A stretch of DNA of 64,000 bases from Microcebus murinus (Eukaryota > Chordata > Mammalia > Primates > Cheirogaleidae), in contig NC_134106.1 in the NCBI RefSeq assembly GCF_040939455.1, positions 89,721,001 through 89,785,000 of the forward strand. The letters are read 5' to 3'. The position numbers were made by a program, and so were the translations under genes. The notes under the pieces are model-generated. The model did not search any database and was not told where the DNA came from. It was given only the letters and a program-made list of their open reading frames with translations. Positions 20,555-31,830 of the stretch are shown in pieces (the stretch's first letter is position 1; each line of letters opens with the position of its first letter).

Positions 20555-21000
20555 TCAGTAGATTATAAAGAGATTTATTATGAAGTATTGGCTCCCATCA
20601 TGATTATGGAGGCTGAAAAACTTCATTATCCTGCCATTTCCCAGCTGGAGACCCAGGAAAGCTAGTGGTACAGCTCAAAACTCTGAAAGCTAGAAAGCCA
20701 ATGGTGTAGATTCCAGTCCAGATCTGAAGGCTTGAGAAACAGAAGCACTGAGAACAGATCAATATCCTAGCTCAACCAGTTGGGCAGAGGTAATGCAGTC
20801 TTCCTCCACCTCGGTACTCTACCCAGTACCTCCACATATGGCATGATGCCCACTCACATTGGAGAGGACCACCTGCTTTACTCAGTCTACCAATTCAAAT
20901 GTTAAGATCCTCTGGAAGCATCCTCATAGGGACACCCAGAAATAGTACTTAAACAGACACTTGTTCACCCCTTGGCCCAGTCATGTTGACACATAATAAC
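20555..21000 (-). mobile_element. LTR-like element, minus strand
   Basis: 'agagatttattatgaagtat', 'cccatcatgattatggaggc', 'gcatgatgcccactcacatt', 'ctgctttactcagtctacca' and 'catgttgacacataat' are the reverse complement of the family seen on the plus strand at 30290-30790. An old LTR-type repeat, possibly of the ERVL group; exact name not resolved. Confidence 0.6.
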
Positions 21001-21010
21001 ACATAATAAC
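20987..21010 (+). repeat. 12-base tandem duplication
   Basis: 'acacataataac' occurs twice in direct tandem at the edge of the LTR-like element. Confidence 0.8.
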
Positions 21011-21249
21011 TTCCCTTATCTGATGAAAAATTTTACTACCAGATTTTTATAGAGATCTAGAGAGCTGTTGAGTTTCATGCAAGGAAGTCATGACAAGTTA
21101 GAGATAATTTAAAACTTTCATAAACACATAGGTGCAGAAATAATAGTCATAATAGTTTTCATAAATATTACTGGTACTAGCAATGAAAAGGAATAACATG
21201 ATATCTGCCCTCATGGATCTGCCGGCACCTTAGATGTATATAAGGAGCC

Positions 21250-21960
21250 CTATGCACAGATCATCACAGCACAGCATGGAAAGTGCAATGAGCGTGATGT
21301 GCAGGACACGTCGTAGGAGCACAGAATGCAGGTGGGATATACCCAGTTCTCTTGATGACATTCAGAGAAGCCTTCTGGAGGAGCTGAGCAGAGACACAAC
21401 AGTCAGTTTAGATTGCTGAGTTTGTGCTTATTTTTCTTAAGCATGAAAAGGAACCTTTGGAGTTATAAGCAAAAGAACAAGGTGATCGGATTTACCCTTT
21501 ACAAAGAGCATCCTGATGCTTATGTGAAGAAAAGACTATTGGAGAGTGGTAACAGGGAGGTTGCTCCCCACCATCCTGCAGGTTATTGAGAGAGAGGAAT
21601 GGCTTGCTCTGGGGTTGTAGCTTTGAACAAAGGAGTGATCAAAATAAGAATGTGTTGTGGAGCTATCATATGATGTTGAATTGAATGTAAAATGTAAGAA
21701 AAAATTTTTAAAGGGTATCTATTTTTCTTTTCAGTTGATGTAGGTTTTATTTACTAGGCTAGAGAAGACAGAAGGATATTTAGTTGGGAGTGGGTGGTTC
21801 TTTTCCTTGGATCAAGTTTGGTCTACCTATTAGTTAATGAAGTGGAGATATCAAGTAGACAGACTGGTGTTCAGGAGAAAATGAAGCCCATGACAAAGCA
21901 TGTCACTTCCTTTATGAAAACTTCCATGATGCTTTGATTCCTAAATATAATTTTTAAGTG
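21250..21960 (-). mobile_element. LINE2 (L2) fragment
   Basis: 'gaagccttctggaggagctg', 'aacaaggtgatcggattta', 'agtggagatatcaagtagac' and 'agactggtgttcaggagaaa' follow the reverse-complemented L2 3' region over about 700 bases. Its 61-codon frame at 21234-21419 is incidental. Confidence 0.65.
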
Positions 21961-21984
21961 CTTCTCATTTGGGCTTTCTTAGAA

Positions 21985-22165
21985 CCTCTCTTGTAGTTCT
22001 TATCAAACCCTTCCATGATTCTCTTTAACAATCTTTCTCCTCTGTCTATAAACATATTGAGCTCAGTGTTTGCATCTCATCCTTGCATTTCACGGGTTCT
22101 AGCATATGATACAAGTGCACATCAGTGACAGAAATGTTTTGTTTAAGAATAAATGATCATTCTTG
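21985..22165 (+). mobile_element. LINE2 3' end
   Basis: 'acatattgagctcagtgttt', 'cttgcatttcacgggttcta' and 'aagaataaatgatcattct' parallel the L2 tail. Weakly preserved. It faces the preceding minus-strand L2. Confidence 0.45.
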
Positions 22166-23509
22166 TCAAGAAGGAAAAGCATAAATGACTATGATTATCA
22201 TCATCATAATCTATATTAATAAGGTGTTGTATGTGAAATGTTACAAACTGAAGTCCCATCTTCTCATTTTAAATCACTTATTCTTGCCACTACATCATGC
22301 AGAATCAAATCCATAATAAATATAGAATTGGCTGAATTGACCTGTTTCCATGGAGTCTGAAAAAAAATCTCATTTCTTTAGTTTATTTTTTAGAAGTGTT
22401 AGATACAGCAATGGAATATCACTCTTTTGTCAAAGCCAGCCACTTACAGATGTTATTGGGTACGTTTTATTAATTTTTGATTAGATTGAAATATTGATGA
22501 AAAATACGTTAGTATTAGAGAATATTACTGATGATAGGCTATATATATTTCCATTTCAGTTATCATTTTTATTTCCTTAATGTTTTGATATAAAAGGACC
22601 ACTCCCTTGGATTAGGTTTTCATGTATAATTTAAAATTAAAGCTGGAATCTGGGCCACAAAATTTGATAGACATTTTTCTCCACAACTTTTCTGAAATGG
22701 AAACTAAAAATCTCCATGTTGAAAACATTCTGAAGTATATTATTTAACACAGCAAACTTTATTAATCATGGAGTAATATGTTCAGATAACAAAGATTTTC
22801 ACTATGTAAATTAGACATTTACCTTTTTCCCTTTCTTTCAATTCTTGTGTTCTCTCAAAGATTTACTAATTATGAGTATGTTGTGATTATGACCAATGCA
22901 TAGTGTTATTTGCTTGGGATTTTCAGAGTTGTAACTTTTCAGTCAGCATCAACCTGTCACATGTTCCAGTTACATTCATCTGCAGTGATTAATTAACTTT
23001 GTAGAAAAGTTGACACCACCGCTGGGAATAATTCTTTGTTATTTTTTGCCCTGCTTTTTTTTTTGTATTAAACTACTTATGTTTATATCTCCTGAGGCCA
23101 TATAATTTAATACCTGGTGGTTTCAGATAGATTTAATTGGAGGAAAAGCATATATATTATTGCTAATGTAAGAGGAAGGCTTAGGGAAAGCCAAATTGAG
23201 TTTAGAAAGTAGCATGCCATGGCATTTAGCAGCATCTACCATAATAGTCTGTATTGTTTTAGATTATTTTTCCCCAAAATAAAATGCAAGCAAACTCCAT
23301 GAAGAAAAAGTGCTTTTGTGCCCTGAACCAAGAAAAACAACTGCCACATAGCACATGCACAATAAATACTGTTTCAGTGAATGACTGGACCATTTAGTTA
23401 AAAGCATCTTTACAGCTGGGATGACCTTGCTGCTCTCGAAAGTATTATCAGTTAATCACTGCTGTGAAATGATACCAATAACCATTACATTCATAGTACT
23501 TTATAATGA
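22166..23509. other. Unassigned AT-rich sequence, possibly conserved non-coding
   Basis: Over 1.3 kb without a recognised repeat, which is unusual in this window. It contains scattered TAAT-type homeodomain sites and TTTGTC/CTTTG motifs. No coding signal. Confidence 0.35.
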
Positions 23510-23695
23510 GCAATGTAATTTGCCATTTTCAAAGTGCTTTCACTTATTTGAGATGCATAGAAACCTCATGAAGCAAAGAGTATAAATATCTTAAACATAC
23601 AGAGGAGCAAACTGAGGCTCAGATAAAATGAGGCACTTTGACTCAGCATAAGTCTGAATCCAAATCCTTGTTGACTGGGCCACAGGTAGAGGCTA
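23510..23695 (-). mobile_element. MIR SINE
   Basis: 'tttcaaagtgctttcactta', 'gagcaaactgaggctcagat' and 'gtctgaatccaaatccttg' match reverse-complemented MIR. Confidence 0.75.
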
Positions 23696-23764
23696 GAGGA
23701 CTTCATGACATTAGCCTCCAGCAGGAGTCTGTGATCTATGTAAAATTGATAAGCCCTATTGTAT

Positions 23765-23866
23765 GTGGGGGTGGGAGAGAAGGGGTAAATACCACCTGAA
23801 AGAGTTGAAGCCTTAACAGAATGTCAAACTAACAAAGTCATGGGGGTGGGGTGGGGAAAGGGGGTT
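23765..23866 (+). other. G-quadruplex-prone G-rich pair
   Basis: Two G-run groups. 23765-23787 is looser. 23842-23864 reads GGGGGTGGGGTGGGG, then AAA, then GGGGG: four G-runs with loops of 1-3 bases, meeting the standard G4 pattern. Confidence 0.55.
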
Positions 23867-23894
23867 TCAGGAACAGAACTATAACCTGTGCTCC

Positions 23895-24125
23895 CTCTTC
23901 CATCAGCCTCCATCCCCTCACCCTGCTCCATTTCTCTTAGTAACTTTTATCATGTACCTAATATCATGGCACATACATACTACTGTTTATTGACTACTGG
24001 TTCACTAGAATGTAAAACCTCAGGGACTCTGTGTGCCATACTCACCACTGCCTCCCCCGACTCTTGGAAGACACCCGGGTACATACCAGGCGCTTAATAA
24101 ATATTTGTGGGATGAATAAATGCTG
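23895..24125 (+). mobile_element. LINE2 3' end
   Basis: 'cactagaatgtaaaacctca', 'catactcaccactgcctccc' and 'cgcttaataaatatttgtgg' with a 'gatgaataaatg' tail make a clear L2 3' terminus. Confidence 0.85.
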
Positions 24126-24131
24126 AAGGAG

Positions 24132-24149
24132 CCACATGTACACATGTGG
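24132..24149. other. 18-base near-perfect palindrome
   Basis: Arms CCACATGT and ACATGTGG with a 2-base centre form a back-to-back CACATG E-box-like dyad. Confidence 0.7.
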
Positions 24150-24238
24150 GTGACACATCAATGGTCTTTTTGGAAAACTGTAAGCCATTCTGTCTTCCTA
24201 ATAGGTCGAGGTACTAATATTTAATCTATTTAATTTGT

Positions 24239-24287
24239 TATAGTTCATCTTGATGGAAGATTTGATATAGTTCATCTTGATGGAAGA
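24239..24287 (+). repeat. 27-base-period direct duplication
   Basis: The 22-mer beginning 'tatagttcatcttgatgg' occurs at 24239-24260 and again at 24266-24287. Confidence 0.9.
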
Positions 24288-25667
24288 CAAAGAAGAAATC
24301 AGAAAGGGAAGAGCTTTTAAGGCTGGAAACAAAGGAATTGACCACATTTAGGATGGACTAATTTAACATGTTAAAGTATTTTAATAAATCTTAAGAAAAA
24401 TTCAAAGTCATTGAAAGAAGAAGATTGACGCTACCAGATAGAGCCATATGATCATTTTGGAGCAGATAGATCCAAAGGGAGAAGAACAGAAGAAGCTGGG
24501 AGAGAGCTCAGAGGTCACTACATCATCAGGCAAGAGATAGAAAATGCCAGAACCCCCAGGTGAGTGGAAGCCCCTGACTCACCCCATTCAAGGTCAGCTG
24601 TCTCCTTGCAGTTACTCCCTGAATTCCCTCTGCATGGCTGTACACCATCTCCTCTCTGGGGTAGGCACCAGGTCTCCTTGTTCACCTTTCTCCAAGCATG
24701 GGAAGACCCCAAAATATATTCCTATATTCTTTTTTGCACAGCTAAAACAAGTCAAGTTTACCTGAATATTGAAAAGGCATGAGATGGAAGGGAATAGATA
24801 AAAACAGCTGAGTATAGATTTCTACTCTGATGGAAACCAATTCACTCACTACAAGCTCTTTCAGATTTTACCTCCTAACCCTTTTGAATTCTTAGTCTTT
24901 TCCCATCCTTTTCCTTTATCAATCTGCTTTGTCTAAAATGTTAATTGTTTTAATCGGGCTTTAGTTCCATAAAGTAGAAACCAAGTTGTTGTTTTTTTGT
25001 TTGTTTTGTTTTGAACCTGATACTACAGTAGGGAAACAATTATTGGCACCTAATTATTACTAGAAACAATGGCTAAACACTGTCAAACCATCTATTCTAT
25101 TACTAATAACATAATTTTTTACAGTATCTGCCATCTGAGTGGGTGACCATATAGTTTTTTTGTCCAAAGTAAGATACTTTTAAGAGGGAAAAGATACACT
25201 ATTAATAGTTACCTGAGACAACAGACATAGACCAAGACTTCCTCAGGCAAACCGCACATAGGTCAAATTAAATATAGCTAAAAACTCAACATACAGGTGG
25301 TCAATTATTTCTCTCCCAAGCTGTGTACTTTTCAACTAGTTTATTTGAGATGCTTTACCAGGACAGTGCGGTACATAAAGTCTAAGTGTTCTCTTGTAAG
25401 ATTGGTTATACCAGCTTTAAACTTTTTCAGGCCGAAATTATTAGTGCTCTGTTCTTTACAACTTTCAAATTCCACTTCATGTCTTCTGAATGTCTTAAGA
25501 ATTCCTATGAATTACATAGGGGCTGAGGCTTATATGTGCATTTTATAGATAAGGCATTTGGGGCTAGAAAAGTTATATCAAAAAGGCAATGTTGTAAAGT
25601 AAAGGGAATATTGACCCTAGAGGCATGAGTGTATTTGAGCACTGGCCCATCATTTATTGTTTGTGAC
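24288..25667. other. Unassigned sequence
   Basis: No gene. Overlapping 72-73-codon frames at 24544-24782 and an 83-codon frame at 25297-25548 show no domain. T-rich at 24985-25010. Bases 25500-25600 may hold a weak minus-strand MIR. Confidence 0.35.
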
Positions 25668-25719
25668 AGTGTGGGCCACATATGGTTTAACCAAAGTGTG
25701 GGCCACATATGGTTTAACC
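25668..25719 (+). repeat. 27-base-period direct duplication
   Basis: The 25-mer beginning 'agtgtgggccacatatgg' occurs at 25668-25692 and 25695-25719, separated by two bases, with no mismatch. Confidence 0.93.
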
Positions 25720-25919
25720 CATATGCAACAAGAGTAGACTTATATAAACTTTCATAGCAATTCTACAGAACCATTTTCTGGCTATTAAAGCTAATAAAAA
25801 ATAAGGTTTATATTTTTTAAGGCTTTCTTTTCTAGTAATTCATGTTCATTATATTTTACAAAAGCATCAGTTCATAAAAAAATGGAAAATTAAAAAAATC
25901 CTAGTACAGATAATTTTTT

Positions 25920-26080
25920 AAGTACTGAGCTACATATAATCAGTCAATTACTTAGTCACTTTGGGGTTTAGCTTTCTCACATGAAAAACTAAAAACAATA
26001 AGTCATTCTACCTCATAGGGCTCAAGAAACAATAACAAACAATAAAGTACCATTTGTATAGGGCCTTAAAGTAGTGATTC
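25920..26080 (+). mobile_element. MIR SINE
   Basis: 'cagtcaattacttagtcact', 'ctacctcatagggctcaaga' and 'caataaagtaccatttgtat' follow MIR from the middle to near the end. Confidence 0.55.
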
Positions 26081-26689
26081 TTAACACATGCTCAGTAGTA
26101 GCCCCAAATAACCTACAGAACTTCAGCTGAGAGAGGATAGGGTTTGGTAAGCAATTTCAGCCCCATCTTCCAGCTGCACCCCTCATTGCCTATTCAAACT
26201 GAGAAGATTTGCTTCTATTTCTTTTAAATATGTTCCTGCTTTAAGATTGTCATTACAAAAAGGTGCCCACTAAAAAAAAGATTCTAACTTTTCTCTAGAG
26301 TGTACAAAATACTCTCACTTAATGCTCACTTAGCCATGTGATGTCGGGATATTGGTTTACAGGTGAAAGAAAATATGGCAAGCTTGCATGGTGTTCAGAA
26401 TCTAGCTGGCAAGTGACAGCTCAATACAAGCCTAGGCTGAAGGATTCTACATTCAGGTCTGTTCCTGACAGCTTGTCAAGTATAAGAAGCCTACACTTTC
26501 TTATATGTTTTCCCTTTCATTCTACTTCTATTTCTTTTCCTGGTAAAGCTTTGATTCACGAAAAGAACCTTCAAGTAAAGAGTTCAGAGATCACCAAAAG
26601 TATATATCGTACTCAAGAAAAATCAAAGCTATACTTTCTAAATGACAAGCTCCAGAAACACCTCCCTAGTGAGGATTAACTGTGTGTGT
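26081..26689. other. Unassigned sequence
   Basis: 'gtgattcttaacacatgct' at 26083 vaguely recalls hAT-type termini. A 113-codon frame at 26338-26679 has no recognisable feature and follows no promoter or splice context. Confidence 0.3.
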
Positions 26690-26750
26690 AAACACGTACA
26701 CATGTGTTTGTGTATGTGTATGTGTGTGAGAGAGAGAGAGAAAGAGAAAG
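26690..26750. repeat. TG/TA and GA compound microsatellite
   Basis: 'gtgtttgtgtatgtgtatgt' is followed by a run of GA units; it directly precedes the LTR. Confidence 0.9.
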
Positions 26751-26754
26751 ATGG

Positions 26755-27155
26755 AGTGAATGATGCTTCCTTCCAAAATTTATATATTGAAGTCCTAACC
26801 CCCAGTTCCTCAGAATATGGCCATATTTGGAGATAGGGTTTTTAATCAAGCAATTCAATTAAAATGAGGTCATAAAGGTGAGGCCTAAACTAATATGACT
26901 GGTGTCTTTATATAAAATTGGAAACAGAGGTGTACAGAGGGAAATTGTGTGAAGACACAGATAGAAGATTGCCCTGTACAAGCCAAGGAGAGAGGCCTGG
27001 GACAGGTCCTTCCCTCCCAGCCTTCAGAAGGAACTGACTCTGCATCCTTGAATTTAGACTTGTAGCCTCTAGAACTGTAAGAAAATAAATTCCTGTTGTT
27101 TAAGCTACATGCTCTGTGATACTTTGCTATGACAACCCTATCAAAATAATATAGT
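26755..27155 (+). mobile_element. MLT1-type MaLR solo LTR (MLT1C-like)
   Basis: 'ttgaagtcctaacccccagt', 'catatttggagatagggttt', 'aatgaggtcataaaggtgag', 'aagccaaggagagaggcctg', 'agaaaataaattcctgttg' and 'ctttgctatgacaaccct' form a complete MLT1 LTR in order. No internal region follows. Confidence 0.85.
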
Positions 27156-27429
27156 GAGTATATGGTATTTATAGCAGTATATGGAATCATATAACTCACT
27201 TTTTATATGCTGGGTAACCAAAACACATGATATTGTTTGTCTCATAAATTTAAGAAATATTTTGCTGGCATTCCAAGTGAATCACAATTTTGAGTTTGTT
27301 TCCCTTTTTTCTTTGCAAATTCTGAGGGCTGAAACTTCATACTTAGAAAAGCCCATAATAAGTATTTGGTTAACAGGAACTGAACCCTTCTTTGAGGCTT
27401 GAAAACCGAATCTATATGGTACAAGAATA
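27156..27429. other. Unassigned AT-rich sequence
   Basis: Nothing recognised; two opposed short frames only. Confidence 0.35.
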
Positions 27430-27515
27430 TCTATTGCCTGTGAGAGCATCAGGAAGGCATTTGTCCTCTCTGGATCTTAATTTTTTATCTACAAAAGAGA
27501 GAATTGAAGAGTATG
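27430..27515 (+). mobile_element. MIR-like fragment
   Basis: 'catttgtcctctctggatct' and 'ttatctacaaaagagagaat' resemble the middle of a MIR. Short. Confidence 0.4.
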
Positions 27516-27519
27516 ATCT

Positions 27520-27765
27520 CCAAGGCAATGTCTTATGGTATGAAGAGCACCAGACTAGGAGCAAAAAAAATCTATATCTAAGTCCCTACTCTGTCAATGT
27601 TTAGCTACGAGATGTCAGACACTCACTTCTCTAAGATTTTTATTTACTCTTTTGTAAAAATGTGAATAATAATATTGAATTTACAGTGTCTCTATTAAAA
27701 TGTGGTGAAATGATGAATTTAAAATACCTGGCACATTGAAGAATCCAAATAAAATTGGCTTCATT
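27520..27765 (+). mobile_element. MIR SINE
   Basis: 'tggtatgaagagcaccagac', 'ttgtaaaaatgtgaataata' and 'ttaaaatacctggcacattg' are MIR from box A side to tail. Confidence 0.75.
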
Positions 27766-28484
27766 TTCATTTCAACTCCAAAATGCTGCATCTGTAAGTA
27801 CTTTGATTAGATCAGAGAGTATCTCAAAGCATATTTTGAACTAACTTCTAAAGGGCAGGCAAGATTGCTCAAAGAGTGTTTTTGTTCTTCTCACTTTCTC
27901 AAATGCAGACGTAGAAAAGAATCCCTTCAGTCATCTTGCATTTTTATTTCTTACCAAGATATTTTAAAAGGCAAGAATGATGTCTTTTGGACATCACCTA
28001 ACATGCCAGAACATGATATCATTTGGTGTTGAAATCATTCATCATCTCCTCTAATATTACTCCTGCTGGCTGGGATGTCTTGGATATGTCAGAAGTGATT
28101 TTGCTTAATTCAACTTGTTTGTAATGAGTTTCTCTTAATTCTTGGCCAATAGTGATCCACCCTTAAGAAATTTTAAATGTGGCTTTGGTTGATTAAAATA
28201 TGAGCTCAAAAATGGTCTTCAAATTTTTGGCTGCTAGATGTAAAGACAGATATGGTCAATATCAGATGAGCCAGGTATAAGGTGTTACAGATTCTCAATG
28301 AAGTAAGATATAAGATCTAAGTGGATTCTTAATATTCACAGGCAAGATTTTGGGACTGTCTAGTAGAGTTCAAATAGTGTTTCTGCAGAGATCACAGTTC
28401 TCTGGAGCAGACTGATCCCTGGAGCAAAGATATGGAGGTGGAGTTAAGTGAGCAATTCAGGAAGAGTGAGAAGTGATTGATTAA
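27766..28484. other. Unassigned sequence
   Basis: No repeat or gene recognised; mixed composition, no long frame. Confidence 0.35.
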
Positions 28485-28560
28485 TCCATCCGTTCATTCA
28501 ACAGATACTCATTAAGTATCTATTAGATGGCCATCACTATGTTCCTAAGAGGGGGAAAAA
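28485..28560 (-). mobile_element. LINE2 3' end
   Basis: 'ccatccgttcattcaacaga' followed by 'cattaagtatctattag' is the reverse-complemented L2 tail. Confidence 0.65.
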
Positions 28561-29334
28561 GCAACTTAGTTCCTTTTCCTTGGACAAATTCAATAAACAT
28601 GTTGATGGCGAGTGTATAATCTGCTAGAAATACAGACGAATATAACAGGAGCTCTTTCATTCAAAAATGTATATAGGAGACATTAAAAAGTCACTTATTA
28701 TATACACGAGTCAATAGAAAAATAGATGTCAAACACTACTTTATGAGTAGTGACATCAGCAACTGATAACTCATTACAGAGCCCTATTGAAGATTCTCCA
28801 GGCGCCTGAAGTGTGAGGCTAAAGCCAGACCTCTGATCACTCAGCCCTCATCATATCTAAACTTTGGGATTTTATCACTTTGGCCTTCATCAAGGGGAGA
28901 AAATTTTGTGGAAGCACCAAAGTCCATTTACTCCATTATAGGGAAGCAGAGAGAAAAAGAGTGAGTAGGAAAGAGTAGCAAAGAAGTTGAAAGGTGTTAG
29001 AGGAAGTCTAAAAGAATTTTGCTAATTTGACCAACCAGCTTAAGGATTTTTCCTCCCTTATCTAAGAATTAAAGGAGAATACCAGTGATAGGAAAAGAAG
29101 TTGAGGTGTTTCCTTCTCCCTTACCTCAGGGAGAAGAGTGGAAGAGGAAGGAAACAAGGAAATGAGTTTAGAAAGCTATTATAATTGTACTGTCTAAGGG
29201 CCTCTAAAAGATGCTGGCCCTTTAAATGATGGAAGTGTATCTGAGAGAGATAGTCTGAAGAAAACACCATAAGCTTGGGCAACAATAGAAGAGCCTCAAA
29301 AAGATGCCATATTTTTGAAGCCTTATCAACTGAG
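28561..29334. other. Unassigned sequence
   Basis: No recognised element. 28920-29160 is purine-rich; a minus-strand frame there (29121-29360) is not gene-like. Confidence 0.35.
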
Positions 29335-29480
29335 GCAGTGATTATTAATTTTCTCAACAAACATTTTTAAGCATCTATAGTATACATCCACTACACTAGC
29401 CTGTTGATATATAAATATAGACACAATCCCTGACTTCAAAACACCTGCATTTCCAGGCCAAGCTGTATCCATAAATACAC
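29335..29480 (-). mobile_element. LINE2 3' fragment
   Basis: 'ttctcaacaaacatttttaa' and 'tagacacaatccctgacttc' match the reverse-complemented L2 terminus; diverged. Confidence 0.6.
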
Positions 29481-29699
29481 AACTAGAAGACAACACACTC
29501 ACTGCAATAATGAATGGGCATGCCAAGAACCAGGCAAATGCAGAAGAAACACCTTGCTTTACCATGGGATGTGAAGAAAGGCTCCACTATAAAAGAACAG
29601 GGGAGTCGACTTATTGAAAAAATGGACAAGGGAGAGACATTGACTTGGGCAAAGCAAAGGAAGCACAGACAAACACATCGTGTCCCGAGAACCACTTGT

Positions 29700-30240
29700 G
29701 TATTTGTCTGCTGAGCTCCCACCATGGGTGGGATGTAAGGGTGAATAAGAGAGGAAAGTCTCTGCTCTCATGAGGATTCCACTGTGGTTGTGGAGGAGGG
29801 GCAGCATTAACAATAAACAAGTAAACAAATAAATGATAAAGATATTTTTAGAAACCAACTCATGCAATGTAGAAAATAAAATGAGCTAATGGGATACTTC
29901 CAGGAGACCTATTTTATTTGATTGGGAGGAAGGGTCATCATGGAAAGTTTCTTTTGGCCCTGACAATTGAACTCAAATGTTAAGAAGAATTCAGCCACGT
30001 GAAGACAAGGGTGATGAGCACTCCAGAAAAAGGGACCAGTGAGAACAAACTTTCAGAAAGAACAGACTTGGAAGACTCAAGACATAGGTTGAAGGCCCAT
30101 CTGGCTGGAGCTTGTGAGTAGGGAGCAGGGAGGTAGGAGAGATGATCAGAGAGATGCCAAGTGGCCAGAACATGTACATCCTACAAATGTTCAACATAAT
30201 GGAGAAGTTAGAGTAGTTGTCAGCAAGCAGATCATAAAGG
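29700..30240 (-). mobile_element. LINE2 (L2) fragment
   Basis: 'tctctgctctcatgaggatt', 'aataaacaagtaaacaaata', 'gggaggtaggagagatgatc' and 'ggccagaacatgtacatcct' run in reverse-complemented L2 order. The overlapping minus-strand frames at 29483-29867 are shadows with no coding evidence. Confidence 0.65.
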
Positions 30241-30289
30241 TCCAAACATGCCCCACCATGGAATTAGAACTTTCATTTGTGTGACAATT

Positions 30290-30790
30290 AATGTCATGTG
30301 TCAACTAGGATGCCTGGGTATCTGGTTAAACATGATCTCTAGGTGTGTCAGAGGGGGTGTTTCTGGAAGAGGTTAGCATTTTAATGGGTGGACTGAGTGA
30401 AGCAGATGTGCCTTCCCAAAGTTGAGTGGGCATTATCAGGTTCATTGAGGACATGCATAGAACAAAAAGATGGAGGAAGGTTGTATTCATCTTCTCTCTG
30501 CCTGACAGCTTGAGCATTGATTTTCTCCTGCTCTCAACACTCCTGAGCCTTCAGACTCAGACTGGAATCTTCACTGGCTTTCTACCTCTCAAGCCTCTGA
30601 ATGGCACCCCTGGTTTTCCTGGATCTCCAGTTTGCAAATGGCAGATTGGAGGACTTCTCAGCCTCCATATTAGTGTGAGCTAATTCCTTATAATAAATCT
30701 AGATAGCTAGATAGCTAGATAGCTAGATAGATAGATGATAGATAGATATTTCCTTTTGGTTCTATTTCTCTAAAATATCCTGACTACTAT
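30290..30790 (+). mobile_element. LTR-like element, plus strand
   Basis: 'gtcatgtgtcaactaggatg', 'tctggttaaacatgatctct', 'ttaatgggtggactgagtga', 'gaggacttctcagcctccat' and 'taattccttataataaatct' (AATAAA) define the same family as 20555-21000, here in sense orientation. A GATA repeat replaces the usual AT-rich stretch near the 3' end. Family name unresolved. Confidence 0.65.
30698..30750 (+). repeat. GATA/TAGC tetranucleotide repeat
   Basis: Units TAGATAGC change into plain GATA with two interruptions; lies within the LTR-like element. Confidence 0.92.
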
Positions 30791-31319
30791 CACCTGTAAA
30801 ATGGCAGTGCCATTCCTCTCACTGTAATTGGAAACTGGTGAAATGGGGCAAGATTGTGGCAAGGCTCCAACTTCAGTTTTGTTAACCAGTTGAGTGAACG
30901 AAACACTATGAGCCGGGTACTATTCAACCTCTCAGTATCTTAAAAATGGTCTATAAGGGATGTTCATGACAGAAAATATTTGGGATGAAATATCAACAAA
31001 TTGTCTATGTGAGCCTGGAATCTAAACCCAGCAGTCATCCATAAAGAGGCAAATACAAATACACAAGTTGGATTTTTATTTTTATTTTCTCCCTTCACAA
31101 GCCCCCCTGGATACAGAATGTCCTCTGTGAACTAGCCAGGAGTAAGAAATCCGGCTTTACAGTGCATGTAATCTGGAGAGCAAGGAAAGAAACATTTAAG
31201 CTGTTATTCAAACAAGTTTCATTCCAATTACTACTTTCCTCTCTGTCAAAATCAATTATTCTCACTGTTGACATGGCCATTGCTTGCTGAGATGATTGGA
31301 AGATTTGCCTCTATATTTC
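30791..31319. other. Unassigned sequence
   Basis: No gene; no repeat recognised. Confidence 0.35.
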
Positions 31320-31830
31320 TCGCATGGTGTTTTCTTTTTTGGCTGCTTTTGGTTGTGGGTCGTTCTATAGTGTTGTTGTTGATTTTCCCACTGCAGCCAG
31401 CGCCACAGAGTTGCTTTTACATGGCCATAAAATAAAATGAATGTACACAGGAAAAGGAGCCTTGCTCCAAGTCAAGTGCTGGACAACTTAGCTTAACATG
31501 CGCTCAATTTCACAAGCAGAGACCTGTTTGAGGGACCTGTTTACTATCATCGCTTAAAGACACAGTGACAATTTGCTTTGTGACACCCCACCCACACCTC
31601 CACCAGGCCCCAGCCAGACAAGGACTGACAAGCCAGCTCACTTTTGCCTTGTGACACTGGGAAAAATACTGGTCCCCAGATGAGTTTGATGGGCTAATTG
31701 CAGCAGCTCACTGACTTAATTACACCACACCACAGTTGGGCGCCTGTCAGCACCTCCATTACGTTATCAGCTGGGGCTGTTGAGTCTTCATGAAACAGAG
31801 CAAAGGGAAGTGAAAAGAGAGAGCTTAAGT
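31320..31830. promoter_or_regulatory. Candidate enhancer-like unique block
   Basis: About 500 bases of high-complexity, non-repeat DNA with clustered developmental-type motifs: TAATTG (31695-31700), TAATTA (31717-31722), CCACA-rich RUNX-like sites just after, CTGTCA (31744-31749, MEIS/TGIF type) and CAGCTG-like elements. No reading frame of note. Regulatory role is inference. Confidence 0.35.

Noticed and set aside
25668..25719. Start of a CRISPR-like direct-repeat array
   Set aside because: Only two copies with a 2-base spacer, and the host is clearly a primate; it is a simple tandem duplication.
26338..26679. 113-codon open frame
   Set aside because: No recognisable features; it sits in unassigned AT-rich DNA and has no neighbouring gene structure.
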